64,000 nt of DNA from LZORAL124-50-18 sp051208045. GTDB lineage: Bacteria > Pseudomonadota > Gammaproteobacteria > Pseudomonadales > Oleiphilaceae. Numbering within the stretch: position 1 is the first letter of the stretch; each line of letters starts with the position of its first letter. Positions 15,321 to 23,456 of the stretch are shown piece after piece. The notes below the pieces were generated by a model. That model saw nothing but the letters and a program-made list of their open reading frames with translations. It had not been told where the DNA came from and did not search any database. The stretch is taken from NCBI GenBank assembly GCA_051208045.1, contig JBPJFY010000006.1:62001-126000 (forward strand). Reading direction: 5' to 3'. Both the position numbers and the translations under genes were made by a program.

Positions 15321-16457
15321 CTAACCGGTTACTGCGGCAGACTCAATTGGTGTGTGATTCCGGGGTGACGCGACGGTACGCAATCGTTCCTGCAGCCGAG
15401 GCGGCAGAGAGTAGTAACCAACGCGTTTGAGCACGGACAAAAACTGCGTGCCAAACCCCCCGGTGTTGTAAGGCAGTTGGTGTTGCTGGCAGATGGCGTG
15501 CACTTCCTCCGCGATTTCCGGGTAGCGATGCGCTGGCAGGTCCGGGAACAGATGGTGTTCGATCTGATAGCTGAGGTGCCCGCTCATGATGTGCAGCCAA
15601 CGTCCGCCGGTGAAGTTACTGGACCCCAGCAACTGCCGATAATACCAATGGCCCCGACTTTCATTGTCGCAGTCTTCCGGGCGAAACGTCTGCGCGCCTT
15701 CGGTAAAATGTCCGCAAAAGATGATGGTGGACGCCCACAGGTTCCGTGTCAGGTTGGCAAGGGCATTACCCAGGAGCACTTTGGGGGCCTGCACGCCGGC
15801 CAGGAGGGGAAACACCACGTAATCTTTGAGCACCTGTTTTTTTGCTTTTTTGGCGAAGCGTTTGAGGAAGGGGAGTTTGTCTCGCCATGTGAGCTCTTTA
15901 TTTCGGATCTTATCCACCTCCAGTTCATGCAAGCCCACCCCCCATTGAAAGAAAACACTCAACAGCGCGTAATTGGCGAACTGGAACAGGTGCCGGGGTC
16001 GCCAGGGGGTATCGTTGGTAAGACGCAGCACCGCGTAGCCATAGTCCCGATCCTTCCCGAGAATATTGGTGTAGGTGTGGTGCTCGTAGTTGTGAGTGCG
16101 TCGCCAGGATTCACTGTCACAGATGGTATCCCATTCGTAGGTTTGTGAGTGCAGTGTGGGGTCGTTCATCCAGTCGTATTGACCATGCATGACGTTGTGG
16201 CCAATTTCCATGTTTTCCAGAATCTTGGAAACGGACAGCAACCCGACGCCGACGCCCCAGCCAATGGGGGTCAGGCTGAAGTGGATCAAACCACGGCCGC
16301 CCAGTTCGCAGGCGCGCTGTCGGCGGATGATCCCGCGAATGTAGTCGGCATCACGCTGGCCCAAATCGGCCAGTATGCGGTGGCGTATGGCGTCGAGTTG
16401 TTGGCCGAATTGTTCGAAATCGATCGTGGTTGGGTCGATGGTATGCTGTGTCGGCAT
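15321..16457 (-). CDS. desB: Acyl-CoA delta-9 desaturase, DesB-like
   Basis: A 378-residue membrane di-iron desaturase with the three histidine clusters: GHNVMHGQYD (H-x4-H), RRTHNYEHHTYTN (H-x3-HH) and QIEHHLFPDLPAHRY (H-x2-HH), separated by hydrophobic membrane-crossing segments. It introduces a double bond into saturated acyl chains of CoA or phospholipid at the membrane, using electrons from the reductase encoded 49 bp upstream. The ATG at 16457 is supported by AGGAG 8 nt before it; upstream codons in frame are not family-like. Gene order reductase-desaturase facing a TetR-type repressor equals the Pseudomonas desT/desCB locus, where DesT senses the saturated/unsaturated ratio of acyl-CoA. 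Confidence 0.9.
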   Translation of the reverse strand: MPTQHTIDPTTIDFEQFGQQLDAIRHRILADLGQRDADYIRGIIRRQRACELGGRGLIHFSLTPIGWGVGVGLLSVSKILENMEIGHNVMHGQYDWMNDPTLHSQTYEWDTICDSESWRRTHNYEHHTYTNILGKDRDYGYAVLRLTNDTPWRPRHLFQFANYALLSVFFQWGVGLHELEVDKIRNKELTWRDKLPFLKRFAKKAKKQVLKDYVVFPLLAGVQAPKVLLGNALANLTRNLWASTIIFCGHFTEGAQTFRPEDCDNESRGHWYYRQLLGSSNFTGGRWLHIMSGHLSYQIEHHLFPDLPAHRYPEIAEEVHAICQQHQLPYNTGGFGTQFLSVLKRVGYYSLPPRLQERLRTVASPRNHTPIESAAVTG

Positions 16458-16506
16458 AAGTATGCTCCTGAAGTGATTTGGGGTGCAACGGTGGTGAGTG
16501 CGTGCG

Positions 16507-17592
16507 TTAGAGCGCAACCACCACGTCGCCCACGGGTTCCTGAATGCAAGGTTGGATCAGCGCGGGCTCTGGCCCGGATACCTCGCCGGTAAAACGGTTG
16601 CGCACGCGACCGGCGCGTTTTTCGCATTTGCATTCATGGCAAATACCCGCCCGGCAGCCATATTTGGGCGTGAGTCCGGACGCTTCCGCGAGTTCGAGCA
16701 GGCTGGCTCCGCTGGACGTGGGAATTGAGTGACCCGAGTCAGCAAATTGCACGGTACCTTCCTCGTTGCTGGCCGAAAATGCTTCCGGGTTGTGTGCCGA
16801 GACCCCACCAAACGATTCCTGATGCAGGTGCGTTTCGGGAACCCCGAGTTCTAACGCCAGCTTGCGGGCGGTTTGCATAAACGGGAGCGGCCCACAGAGC
16901 AGCCAGTGCCGTTCAGAGGCGTTGGGTACCTGGTCGACGATATGAGCGAGCGCCAGCTGGCCGACAGTGTTGGAAGCCATGGGCAGGTAAGTGAGCTGTG
17001 CGTGTGTGGCCGCCCAGTCCTTGAGGGACGAATGACCGATCCAATCTGCCTCGGTGTTGGCATAGTTCATCAGAACAATATCACGCCCTTGCGCAGCTTC
17101 AGATGAGAGCATGGCGAGAAATGGCGTGATCCCACTGCCGCCGGCCAGCATCAGCAGCGGTGTCTCATTGTCCGGCAATACAAATTCGCCGCCGATGGGC
17201 CCCAGACTCACCACATCGCCCGGATGCAGGTCATCATGTAGCGCGTTGGAAACAATGCCGTCCGTTTGACGCTTCACCGTGAGGGTGAACCATCCATAAC
17301 GCTGCAGCTGTTCTGGCGGGCTTGAAATGGTGTAGTAACGGGTGTGACGCACGCCGTTCACTTCCTTGAACAGCTGAATGTGCTGACCCGCCTGGAAAGC
17401 GGGCAAGGTTCGGTTGGGTTTCAGGGTGAGTGTGATGGTGGCGTCCGTGTCCTGATGGCGGTGCAGCACACGGGCTACGGTATGGTTTTTTGACCAAGCG
17501 GGATCAAGTTCAGTTAACACAAATTCACTGTATGTTTGTATCCAATCGCTCCGGTAGAGTGTTCGGGTCAGCTTGTTCAGGGCAGCTTTCAT
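16507..17592 (-). CDS. desC: Desaturase electron-transfer reductase (FAD, NAD(P), 2Fe-2S), DesC-like
   Basis: A 361-residue flavoprotein. An FAD-binding domain (RYYTISSPPEQLQRYGWF, near residues 100-120) is followed by an NAD(P) domain (LMLAGGSGITPFLAM) and a C-terminal plant-type ferredoxin domain with cysteines in YGCRAGICHECKC and the distant PCI, giving a [2Fe-2S] centre. It passes electrons from NAD(P)H to the desaturase. ATG at 17592 is chosen: AGGA lies 8 nt before it, whereas the ATG at 17601 abuts AGG directly. It is first in the operon and its promoter carries two of the three DesT-type sites. Same architecture as Pseudomonas DesC and mycobacterial desaturase reductases. Confidence 0.88.
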   Translation of the reverse strand: MKAALNKLTRTLYRSDWIQTYSEFVLTELDPAWSKNHTVARVLHRHQDTDATITLTLKPNRTLPAFQAGQHIQLFKEVNGVRHTRYYTISSPPEQLQRYGWFTLTVKRQTDGIVSNALHDDLHPGDVVSLGPIGGEFVLPDNETPLLMLAGGSGITPFLAMLSSEAAQGRDIVLMNYANTEADWIGHSSLKDWAATHAQLTYLPMASNTVGQLALAHIVDQVPNASERHWLLCGPLPFMQTARKLALELGVPETHLHQESFGGVSAHNPEAFSASNEEGTVQFADSGHSIPTSSGASLLELAEASGLTPKYGCRAGICHECKCEKRAGRVRNRFTGEVSGPEPALIQPCIQEPVGDVVVAL

Positions 17593-17654
17593 GCGGGGCA
17601 TCCTGTTTGTTCGTGTGGGTACAAGGCCTGCATCGGCTTGTACAGATCCATTTA

Positions 17655-17713
17655 AGTGTACGACTGTATACTAAAATATCCCGGCTGCATTTTTAAGTCA
17701 ACAGTTGTACACT
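17655..17713 (-). promoter_or_regulatory. desCB promoter with two DesT/FabR-type operators
   Basis: Minus strand: -35 TTGACT (17701-17696), 17-bp spacer, -10 TATTTT (17678-17673 region). Site A at 17655-17672 reads AGTGTAC-GACT-GTATACT and covers the initiation region; site B at 17696-17713 reads AGTCAAC-AGTT-GTACACT and covers the -35 box. Both fit AGTGTAC-N4-GTACACT with 1-2 mismatches. Placement over both promoter ends is expected for strong repression by the divergent TetR-family gene. Confidence 0.7.
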
Positions 17714-17802
17714 TAAATTCTTTCGATGATGAATGGAATACAGTTGCTGATAGGAGTTTTCCGTGAAAAGTGCGTGGTTATGGTGCATATTGAGTTGAAT
17801 TC

Positions 17803-17820
17803 AGTGTACAATTGCGCACT
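17803..17820. promoter_or_regulatory. Third DesT/FabR-type operator, upstream of desT
   Basis: AGTGTAC-AATT-GCGCACT, left half identical to the consensus, right half 5 of 7. It overlaps a -10-like TACAAT (17807-17812) and lies 33 bp before the desT start, suggesting autoregulation. Confidence 0.6.
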
Positions 17821-17852
17821 ATTACAAAGGCAGGATCGAGCACGCAGAAAAG

Positions 17853-18497
17853 ATGGCCAGTCGAGAAGAAAAAAAGCGACTTACACGACAAGCATTGATG
17901 GACGCCGCGCTCACGCTGGTGGGTGACGGGCAGAACTTTGCGCACATCAGCCTGCGCGAGGTGGCCAAGCTGGCCGGGGTGGTGCCTACCGCTTTTTACC
18001 GGCATTTTCGGGATATGGAAGAGTTAGGGCTTAATCTGGTCGATGAAGTAGGCATGACGCTTCGCCGGTTGATTCGCAGTGCGCGTCAGGCTGAGGTGCC
18101 CTCGGCGGAGTTGGCCAGTAACTCGGTATCTTTGTACATGCATTATGTGCAGGCGCACCGGAATCTGTTTCTGTTTATGGCACAAAGTCGCACCGGCGGC
18201 ACACCAGCGCTGCGCCACGCAATCCGGAACGAACTGCTGTACTTTGCCCGCGAGCTTGCGGTGGATATGCGCGACTATGCCGGGTATGCCCATCTGAGTG
18301 CGCAGGACCTGAATGACATATCACAACTCATTATCACCACCGTCGCGGATACCACGGTAGACTTGCTGGACTTGCCAAATGGCCCCGAGCAGGCGGAATT
18401 GGAAGCCCAAACCTCACGACAGGTGCGTATGATACTGATTGCCGCTTTGCACTGGCGTCAATCCGGACACGAAGAGGTACCCCACCCGATAACATAG
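17853..18497 (+). CDS. desT: TetR-family fatty-acid repressor, DesT/FabR-like
   Basis: A 214-residue repressor. The N-terminal helix-turn-helix (HISLREVAKLAGVVPTAFYRHFRDMEELGLNLVDE) is almost the FabR/DesT consensus, and the ligand domain contains the family's helix YMHYVQAHRNLFLFMAQSRTGG. FabR and DesT bind acyl-CoA or acyl-ACP and tune unsaturated fatty-acid synthesis. Gene placement, divergent from the reductase-desaturase operon with matched operators on both sides, makes DesT the better label. Ribosome site AAAGGCAGGATCG is loosely spaced. An acyl-CoA dehydrogenase follows 78 bp downstream in the same direction without a visible operator of its own. Confidence 0.88.
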   Translation: MASREEKKRLTRQALMDAALTLVGDGQNFAHISLREVAKLAGVVPTAFYRHFRDMEELGLNLVDEVGMTLRRLIRSARQAEVPSAELASNSVSLYMHYVQAHRNLFLFMAQSRTGGTPALRHAIRNELLYFARELAVDMRDYAGYAHLSAQDLNDISQLIITTVADTTVDLLDLPNGPEQAELEAQTSRQVRMILIAALHWRQSGHEEVPHPIT

Positions 18498-18575
18498 CCC
18501 TGTCCGCGCTTTTCGACTAAGCTTGGGGTGCTTTTCTGTCAATGAAGACAACAACAAGAATGAGAGAGACACCCG

Positions 18576-20273
18576 ATGCTGTTATTTAATCCCCTGCAAC
18601 ACAATATTGAATACCTTGACCCGGACACCAAAGCGTTGATGCAGAAAGTCATCGACTTTATGGAAAACAAAGGGCTGAAAAAGATCAAGGAAGACTGGCA
18701 CAACAAAACCTGGAATCATGATTTTGTTGAATTTTTGAAAGAGAATCAGGTTTTCGCCACACTGATGACTCCCGCGGGTTACGGCGCGGAAGGCGCGCGC
18801 TGGGATACCTGGCGGAATGTGGTGTTTGCGGAAATTACGGCGTTTTATGGCATTACGTACTGGTACACGTTTCAGGTGTCGATGCTGGGACTCGGGCCGG
18901 TCTGGCTGGGCAGCAATGAAGCGATCAAAGAGAAAACAGCCAAACTCCTGCAGGACGGCGCAGTGTTTGCATTTGGCTTGTCGGAAAAAGAGCACGGCGC
19001 TGACATCTATTCCTCCGACATGATGCTGGACGCCAAAGGGGATGGGCAATATGTCGCCAATGGGGATAAATATTATATTGGCAATGGCAATGAGGCCGGG
19101 CTGGTATCGACGTTTGGCAAGATGTCCGATTCCGGTGAGTATGTGTTTTTTGGGGTGGATTCGAAGCATCCCAATTATCGCCTGATCAAAAACACCGTCA
19201 ATGAGCAGAATTATGTGGCGGAGTTCGAAGTCTCGGAGTATCCCATCACTGACGCAGACATTATGGAGCGCGGTGACAAGGCCTGGGACAACATGCTCAA
19301 CACCATCAACATCTGTAAGTTTAATTTGGGCTTTGGCGCGATTGGCTTGTGTGAACACGCTTTTTTTGAAGCCATTGACCACGCGGCGAACCGTAATGTG
19401 TATGGCAAGTATGTCACCGACTTCCCGCATGTGAAGCGGCTCTTTACCGACGCCTACGCGCGCCTGTGTGCGATGAAGCTTTTTGCGGATCGTGCGACGG
19501 ATTACATGCGTTCTGCCTCAGAGACTGACCGACGTTATCTGCTCTTCAATCCGATTGTGAAAATGAAAGTGACATCGCAAGGGGAGGATGTCATTAATCA
19601 TTTGTGGGATGTGATCGCCGCCAAAGGTTTCGAGAAAGAACCGTTCTTTGAGATCGCTGCCCATGAAATCCGCATGTTGCCCAAGCTGGAAGGCACGGTG
19701 CATGTGAACATGGCCTTGATCATCAAGTTCATGAAGAATTATTTCTTCAATCCGGCAGAGTTTCCTGCCATCGGGAAACGGCAGGAACCGGCCAACGATG
19801 ACTTTCTTTTCAACCAAGGGCCCACCAAAGGGCTGGGTAAAATTCAGTTCCACGATTATCAGGCAGTGTATGATGCCGTAAATCTGCCCAATGTGACGGT
19901 GTTCAAGCAGCAGATTAAGGCGTTTAAAACGTTCCTCATCAAGGCGACGCCAGATGAGGCACAGTCGAAAGACATTGATTACCTGCTCGCGCTAGGCGAT
20001 TGTTTCACGCTGGTGGTGTATGGGCATTTGATTCTGGAAAATGCGGCATTGCTGAAGATTGAGGATGACGTTGTCGACGAGATTTTTGATGTGCTGGTGC
20101 GGGATTTCTCCCGCTATGCGGTCAACATTCTGACCAAGCCCAGCAACACCGAAACGCAGCAAACGCTGGCCCGTGAGCTCATTCAGGTGCCCGTACCCGA
20201 TGCGGCGCGCTTCAACCGCATTTGGGAAAACAACGTATTTGTGCTCAAAGGCCAGTACGCGATGAAAGATTGA
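18576..20273 (+). CDS. Acyl-CoA dehydrogenase
   Basis: A 565-residue FAD enzyme of fatty-acid oxidation, forming the trans-2-enoyl-CoA. The acyl-CoA dehydrogenase N-, middle and C-terminal domains are all present: the middle-domain motif FAFGLSEKEHGADIYSSDMML (flavin and substrate contacts) and the helical C-terminal half with NLGFGAIGLCEHAFFEAIDHA. It is longer than typical 380-residue enzymes and has an extra C-terminal helical domain (residues ~440-565), like the long FadE-type group. It follows desT in the same orientation, so it may be co-transcribed and link acyl-chain degradation to desaturation control; the chain-length preference is unknown. Confidence 0.88.
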   Translation: MLLFNPLQHNIEYLDPDTKALMQKVIDFMENKGLKKIKEDWHNKTWNHDFVEFLKENQVFATLMTPAGYGAEGARWDTWRNVVFAEITAFYGITYWYTFQVSMLGLGPVWLGSNEAIKEKTAKLLQDGAVFAFGLSEKEHGADIYSSDMMLDAKGDGQYVANGDKYYIGNGNEAGLVSTFGKMSDSGEYVFFGVDSKHPNYRLIKNTVNEQNYVAEFEVSEYPITDADIMERGDKAWDNMLNTINICKFNLGFGAIGLCEHAFFEAIDHAANRNVYGKYVTDFPHVKRLFTDAYARLCAMKLFADRATDYMRSASETDRRYLLFNPIVKMKVTSQGEDVINHLWDVIAAKGFEKEPFFEIAAHEIRMLPKLEGTVHVNMALIIKFMKNYFFNPAEFPAIGKRQEPANDDFLFNQGPTKGLGKIQFHDYQAVYDAVNLPNVTVFKQQIKAFKTFLIKATPDEAQSKDIDYLLALGDCFTLVVYGHLILENAALLKIEDDVVDEIFDVLVRDFSRYAVNILTKPSNTETQQTLARELIQVPVPDAARFNRIWENNVFVLKGQYAMKD

Positions 20274-20284
20274 TCGCGCTTATC

Positions 20285-20310
20285 GAGTGACCCGAAGGCT
20301 CGGGTCACTC
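20285..20310. terminator. Bidirectional terminator-like hairpin
   Basis: Perfect 11-bp stem GAGTGACCCGA / TCGGGTCACTC with a 4-nt loop, between convergent genes; it includes the stop codon of the minus-strand gene. Uridine tracts are short, so strength is uncertain. Confidence 0.55.
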
Positions 20311-21051
20311 CGTGCGCTCTTTCAAAAACGCCATAAATCGCGCCCAGGATTTTTTATCCGCATCCTCGCGGTAGCGGTCGTCTCCGAAAACTGTGAAGGC
20401 GTGCGGCGCGCCGCTGTAGGAAACCATTTCGTGAGGGACGCTCGCTGATTCCAGCTCGTTAGTGAGGGCCGCAAACTGCTCCATGGGGATGGCGGTATCC
20501 GCCGAGCCATGTAACACCAGAATGGGTGCCTGGGCTTTTGAATAGTCTTGCCCTTCCGGCGTGGAGAGTCCGCCATGAAATGTCGCGAACCCCTTCATCG
20601 CTGCGCCCGCTCGTGCGTATTCCAGCGCTGCTGCGCCACCGAAACAATAGCCCATGGTGACGGCGTTGCCGGTATTCGCGCCCAGAGCGCTGGCTTTGTC
20701 TGCCGCCGCCTGGATCAACGCGCGCATCTTTTCGCGGTCTTTGAAGAGTTCACCGGTATGTTGTTTTTTGTCTTTCACTTCCGTGGGGCGCACGCCTTGG
20801 CCAAACAGGTCGGCGGCAAACACCGAGTAACCGGCCTGTTGCAGCATGTCTGCGCGCTTGATTTCGTAGTCTGTCAGGCCATCCCAATCGTGGATGAGCA
20901 GAACTGTGGGGGCATTGGGGCCTGCAGAGGTAAAGTAGCCTTCGTAGGCTTGGTCATTGTGATGATAGACCACGGTTTCTCCCGCCAGGGCAGGCGCGGC
21001 TGATGCGGCGACAAGAAAGCTCCATAGGGCGGTTCGACAGGTCGTTTGCAT
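20305..21051 (-). CDS. Exported dienelactone hydrolase-family protein
   Basis: A 248-residue protein with a signal peptide (MQTTCRTALWSFLVAASAAPALA, cleavage near residue 23), so it acts in the periplasm, unlike classical cytoplasmic dienelactone hydrolase. The catalytic triad is cysteine in MGYCFGGAAAL, aspartate in LHGSADTAIP and histidine in GAPHAFT. The ATG at 21051 has AAGGAG 8 nt upstream; the longer frame is not family-like. It is a single gene between the acyl-CoA dehydrogenase and a DUF4126 gene. Likely substrates are small lactones or esters, otherwise unknown. Confidence 0.85.
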   Translation of the reverse strand: MQTTCRTALWSFLVAASAAPALAGETVVYHHNDQAYEGYFTSAGPNAPTVLLIHDWDGLTDYEIKRADMLQQAGYSVFAADLFGQGVRPTEVKDKKQHTGELFKDREKMRALIQAAADKASALGANTGNAVTMGYCFGGAAALEYARAGAAMKGFATFHGGLSTPEGQDYSKAQAPILVLHGSADTAIPMEQFAALTNELESASVPHEMVSYSGAPHAFTVFGDDRYREDADKKSWARFMAFLKERTE

Positions 21052-21226
21052 GATGATGACTCCTTGTGGATGAGTGAGTAATGCGGCACGAGACATGGCA
21101 ACCTTAAGTATACGCAATAAACGCAGGCCCGGATGAGTGGGACACGGGTTTCACACTGGAAAGCCAAGTACCGCTTGAGGTATGCTCGGAGGGTGGGCAA
21201 TACGCCTGTTCAAAAAAGGATCAACA

Positions 21227-21991
21227 ATGAACGAATTTGAAGCACTGGCCAGTACCCTGGCGTTAACCATGGGTGTTGGCTGGGCCAGTGGGATCAATCT
21301 CTATGCGGCGGTGCTGGTGCTGGGATTGGGCGGTATGACCGGCAATATTGCATTGCCGGAGTCTTTGCAGGTGGTACAAAACCCTTTAGTGGTTGGGGTT
21401 GCCGGCCTGATGTATTTTGTCGAATTTTTTGCGGACAAAACCCCCGGTGTGGATACCGGATGGGACAGCATTCATACCTTTATCCGGATTCCAGCGGGGG
21501 CCATGCTGGCTGCCTCTGCTGTGGGTGATGTGACACCGGCCCTGGAAGTTGCCGCCGGGTTAATGGGGGGTGGCCTCGCGGCGGGTAGCCACGCGACCAA
21601 AGCAGGCACGCGTGTGATGATTAACACCTCGCCGGAGCCATTTTCCAACTGGGCGGCATCGATCACGGAAGATGTTGCGGTGGTGGCCGGACTGTGGGCA
21701 GCGCTGAATCACCCCATGATTTTTATCGGGCTGCTGGTGCTGTTTGTGCTGTTCATGATCTGGTTTTTGCCCAAAATCTGGCGTGGCATCAAAGCCGTGT
21801 TTCGTAAGGTGGCCAGCTTTTTTGGCGCAACCTCCGACACTGAAGATTCTGACCCCGGAGGGAACAGGCCCGGCGACGGGGATGCTCTGGATCGCATCGC
21901 CAAACTCAAGTCCTTGCTGGATGCCGGCGCCATCACGCGCGAGGAGTTTGATCAGCAAAAGAAGCGTTTGCTTCAGCCGGAATCTAATTGA
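21227..21991 (+). CDS. DUF4126 membrane protein with C-terminal SHOCT motif
   Basis: A 254-residue protein with several hydrophobic helices in residues 10-190 (NLYAAVLVLGLGG, FIRIPAGAMLAASAVGDV, IFIGLLVLFVLFMIWFLP) that define DUF4126. A charged linker (~200-220) leads to a SHOCT-type tail DALDRIAKLKSLLDAGAITREEFDQQKKRLL, a short helical module that usually promotes oligomerisation. ATG at 21227 has AAAGGA 6 nt upstream. Function of DUF4126 is unknown; marine and soil bacteria often carry single copies. It is monocistronic and ends 6 bp before the convergent thioesterase gene. Confidence 0.8.
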   Translation: MNEFEALASTLALTMGVGWASGINLYAAVLVLGLGGMTGNIALPESLQVVQNPLVVGVAGLMYFVEFFADKTPGVDTGWDSIHTFIRIPAGAMLAASAVGDVTPALEVAAGLMGGGLAAGSHATKAGTRVMINTSPEPFSNWAASITEDVAVVAGLWAALNHPMIFIGLLVLFVLFMIWFLPKIWRGIKAVFRKVASFFGATSDTEDSDPGGNRPGDGDALDRIAKLKSLLDAGAITREEFDQQKKRLLQPESN

Positions 21992-21997
21992 CGGAAG

Positions 21998-22792
21998 CTA
22001 ACGTTGATCAAACACCGCAATGGTCTGCTGGCTGATGGCCAGCAGTTCTCCCTGTTCATTCCAAAGATGGGCGCGGGTAAAGCCGTAACCATCCCTTGAA
22101 AAATCCAGCCTGGCCTGATAGGCGCAGTAATCTTTCGGCGAAACAGCGGGCATCGGGTGCATAAACTGCACCGACCAGCTTAACGAACTTGCCGGGCAGG
22201 GGGCGGTTGGCCAGGGAAGCGTGGCAGGTGGCCAGGCGTCAATGTAGCCTAGCACATGGGGAAGCGTGATTTCGGGCTCCGGTTCGGCCAGCCTGACCCA
22301 GCCACCGAACACCTCCGAGGGTGTGCCTGAGAAGGGTTGGCCTCCCCAGGCAATGTACATATCAAAATGCTTGATGAACTCAGGTGTGACGTTGGGCAGA
22401 AAGGGCAGTTTCTGGCACTTCGAACGTTCCGGTACCTGTGGCATACGCGCTGCCGTGTGTGCAATCGCCGAGGCGCGGGCCACACCAAACGTGGCCAGCA
22501 TGATGAACTTCACTTCACCGTTCTGCAGAGCTTGACCAGTCAACTGCGTGACTGAGCCGCCTTCACGGAGGGTGCTCACCTGGATCTGCATTTTATCCGG
22601 AAAAACCGGTGCCACGAACGACGCACTGAAATCCAGTAGCAGGCGTTCCCCGCCGATGTGTTTTTGCATCGCTTGCAATACAAAGGCACCGACTAAACCG
22701 CCAAACGTTGAGCGACCCTGCGCCCAGTCTTCTGAAATGGTGACTTCACAGTGCGGGCCGGTGACTTCATTCATTAGGGTTTGAAACTGCAT
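21998..22792 (-). CDS. Acyl-CoA thioesterase (double hotdog, TesB-like)
   Basis: A 264-residue thioesterase with two hotdog domains. The N-terminal half has GRSTFGGLVGAFVLQAM (the hotdog helix) and FVAPVFPDKMQIQV; the C-terminal half has SWSVQFMHPMPAV and RDGYGFTRAHLWNEQGELLA, a strand set shared with TesB-type acyl-CoA thioesterases. The start at 22792 is supported by AGGTGA 7 nt upstream. It would hydrolyse acyl-CoA to free acid and CoA in the cytoplasm and belongs with the surrounding fatty-acid genes. It is convergent with the DUF4126 gene; a 320-bp region lies upstream. Confidence 0.8.
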   Translation of the reverse strand: MQFQTLMNEVTGPHCEVTISEDWAQGRSTFGGLVGAFVLQAMQKHIGGERLLLDFSASFVAPVFPDKMQIQVSTLREGGSVTQLTGQALQNGEVKFIMLATFGVARASAIAHTAARMPQVPERSKCQKLPFLPNVTPEFIKHFDMYIAWGGQPFSGTPSEVFGGWVRLAEPEPEITLPHVLGYIDAWPPATLPWPTAPCPASSLSWSVQFMHPMPAVSPKDYCAYQARLDFSRDGYGFTRAHLWNEQGELLAISQQTIAVFDQR

Positions 22793-23111
22793 GGATTTCA
22801 CCTGTCTGTAATTCGAGCGACAAAAACAAGAGAATTGAATGTTATCAGTGTTAACATTTGGCGTCAAATCCCGTCAGGTCCGTACAATCTTGCAAAAATT
22901 TAATTTCCCTGATGGATTTTTCGACATACACTGAAGGGAATCACGAATCTTTCCCCAAGACACCCACGTGTGAGGAGGTGAGTTGAGCGACAAACCCGCG
23001 AGCAAACATCAAGATGGATGCAGCAGGTGCGCCGTCAGTCATCTTCGACGCCCCTGCTTTGAGGCCTGATACAGGCAATTTGATCCACCGTGAAAGGCAG
23101 GAGAACGTGAG
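22793..23111. other. Intergenic region with an unexplained strong ribosome site
   Basis: About 320 bp. At 22973-22981 stands AGGAGGTGA, a full anti-16S match, yet the only frame at proper distance begins with TTG at 22983 and encodes 28 residues with two cysteine pairs (C-x2-C early, C near the end), stopping at 23069. It might be a leader peptide or chance. No tRNA, repeat or terminator is recognised; the promoter for the gene at 23112 should be here. Confidence 0.35.
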
Positions 23112-23456
23112 ATGCGTTGGGAACCCCGATTTATAACCCCGGAAGCCGGGCGAAGCTGGCTGGTCGATGAAGCGACCGCTTATTCCATCATCACAGCGTG
23201 TTTACGCTACGGACACACCATTCGATTTCGTTTACAACGTGAAGGTTCCAATATCCGCGTCATGCTGAAGGACGTCAGCTATGACAGCGACGGATATGGG
23301 CTCAATGCTACGCCGATGAATTACCTGGATATCTACCTGACGCCGGCACTGGCCGTATCTGGCGCGACGGAGTTCTGTGCACAGACCAGTTGGTTTTGGG
23401 TGGACGATGATCCTTGCGGTGAACATCTGGGTCGATGGATCGGCGAGAGTTTCTAG
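23112..23456 (+). CDS. Orphan 114-residue soluble protein
   Basis: Ribosome site GGCAGGAG about 8 nt before ATG. The protein is soluble, mixed-charge, with alternating strands (HTIRFRLQREGSNIRVMLKDVSY) and several tryptophans, two cysteines near the end and no recognised domain. The compact beta-rich pattern suggests a small single-domain fold. It ends 4 bp inside the convergent araC gene. Its role is unknown; the possible leader region upstream may belong to it. Confidence 0.5.
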   Translation: MRWEPRFITPEAGRSWLVDEATAYSIITACLRYGHTIRFRLQREGSNIRVMLKDVSYDSDGYGLNATPMNYLDIYLTPALAVSGATEFCAQTSWFWVDDDPCGEHLGRWIGESF

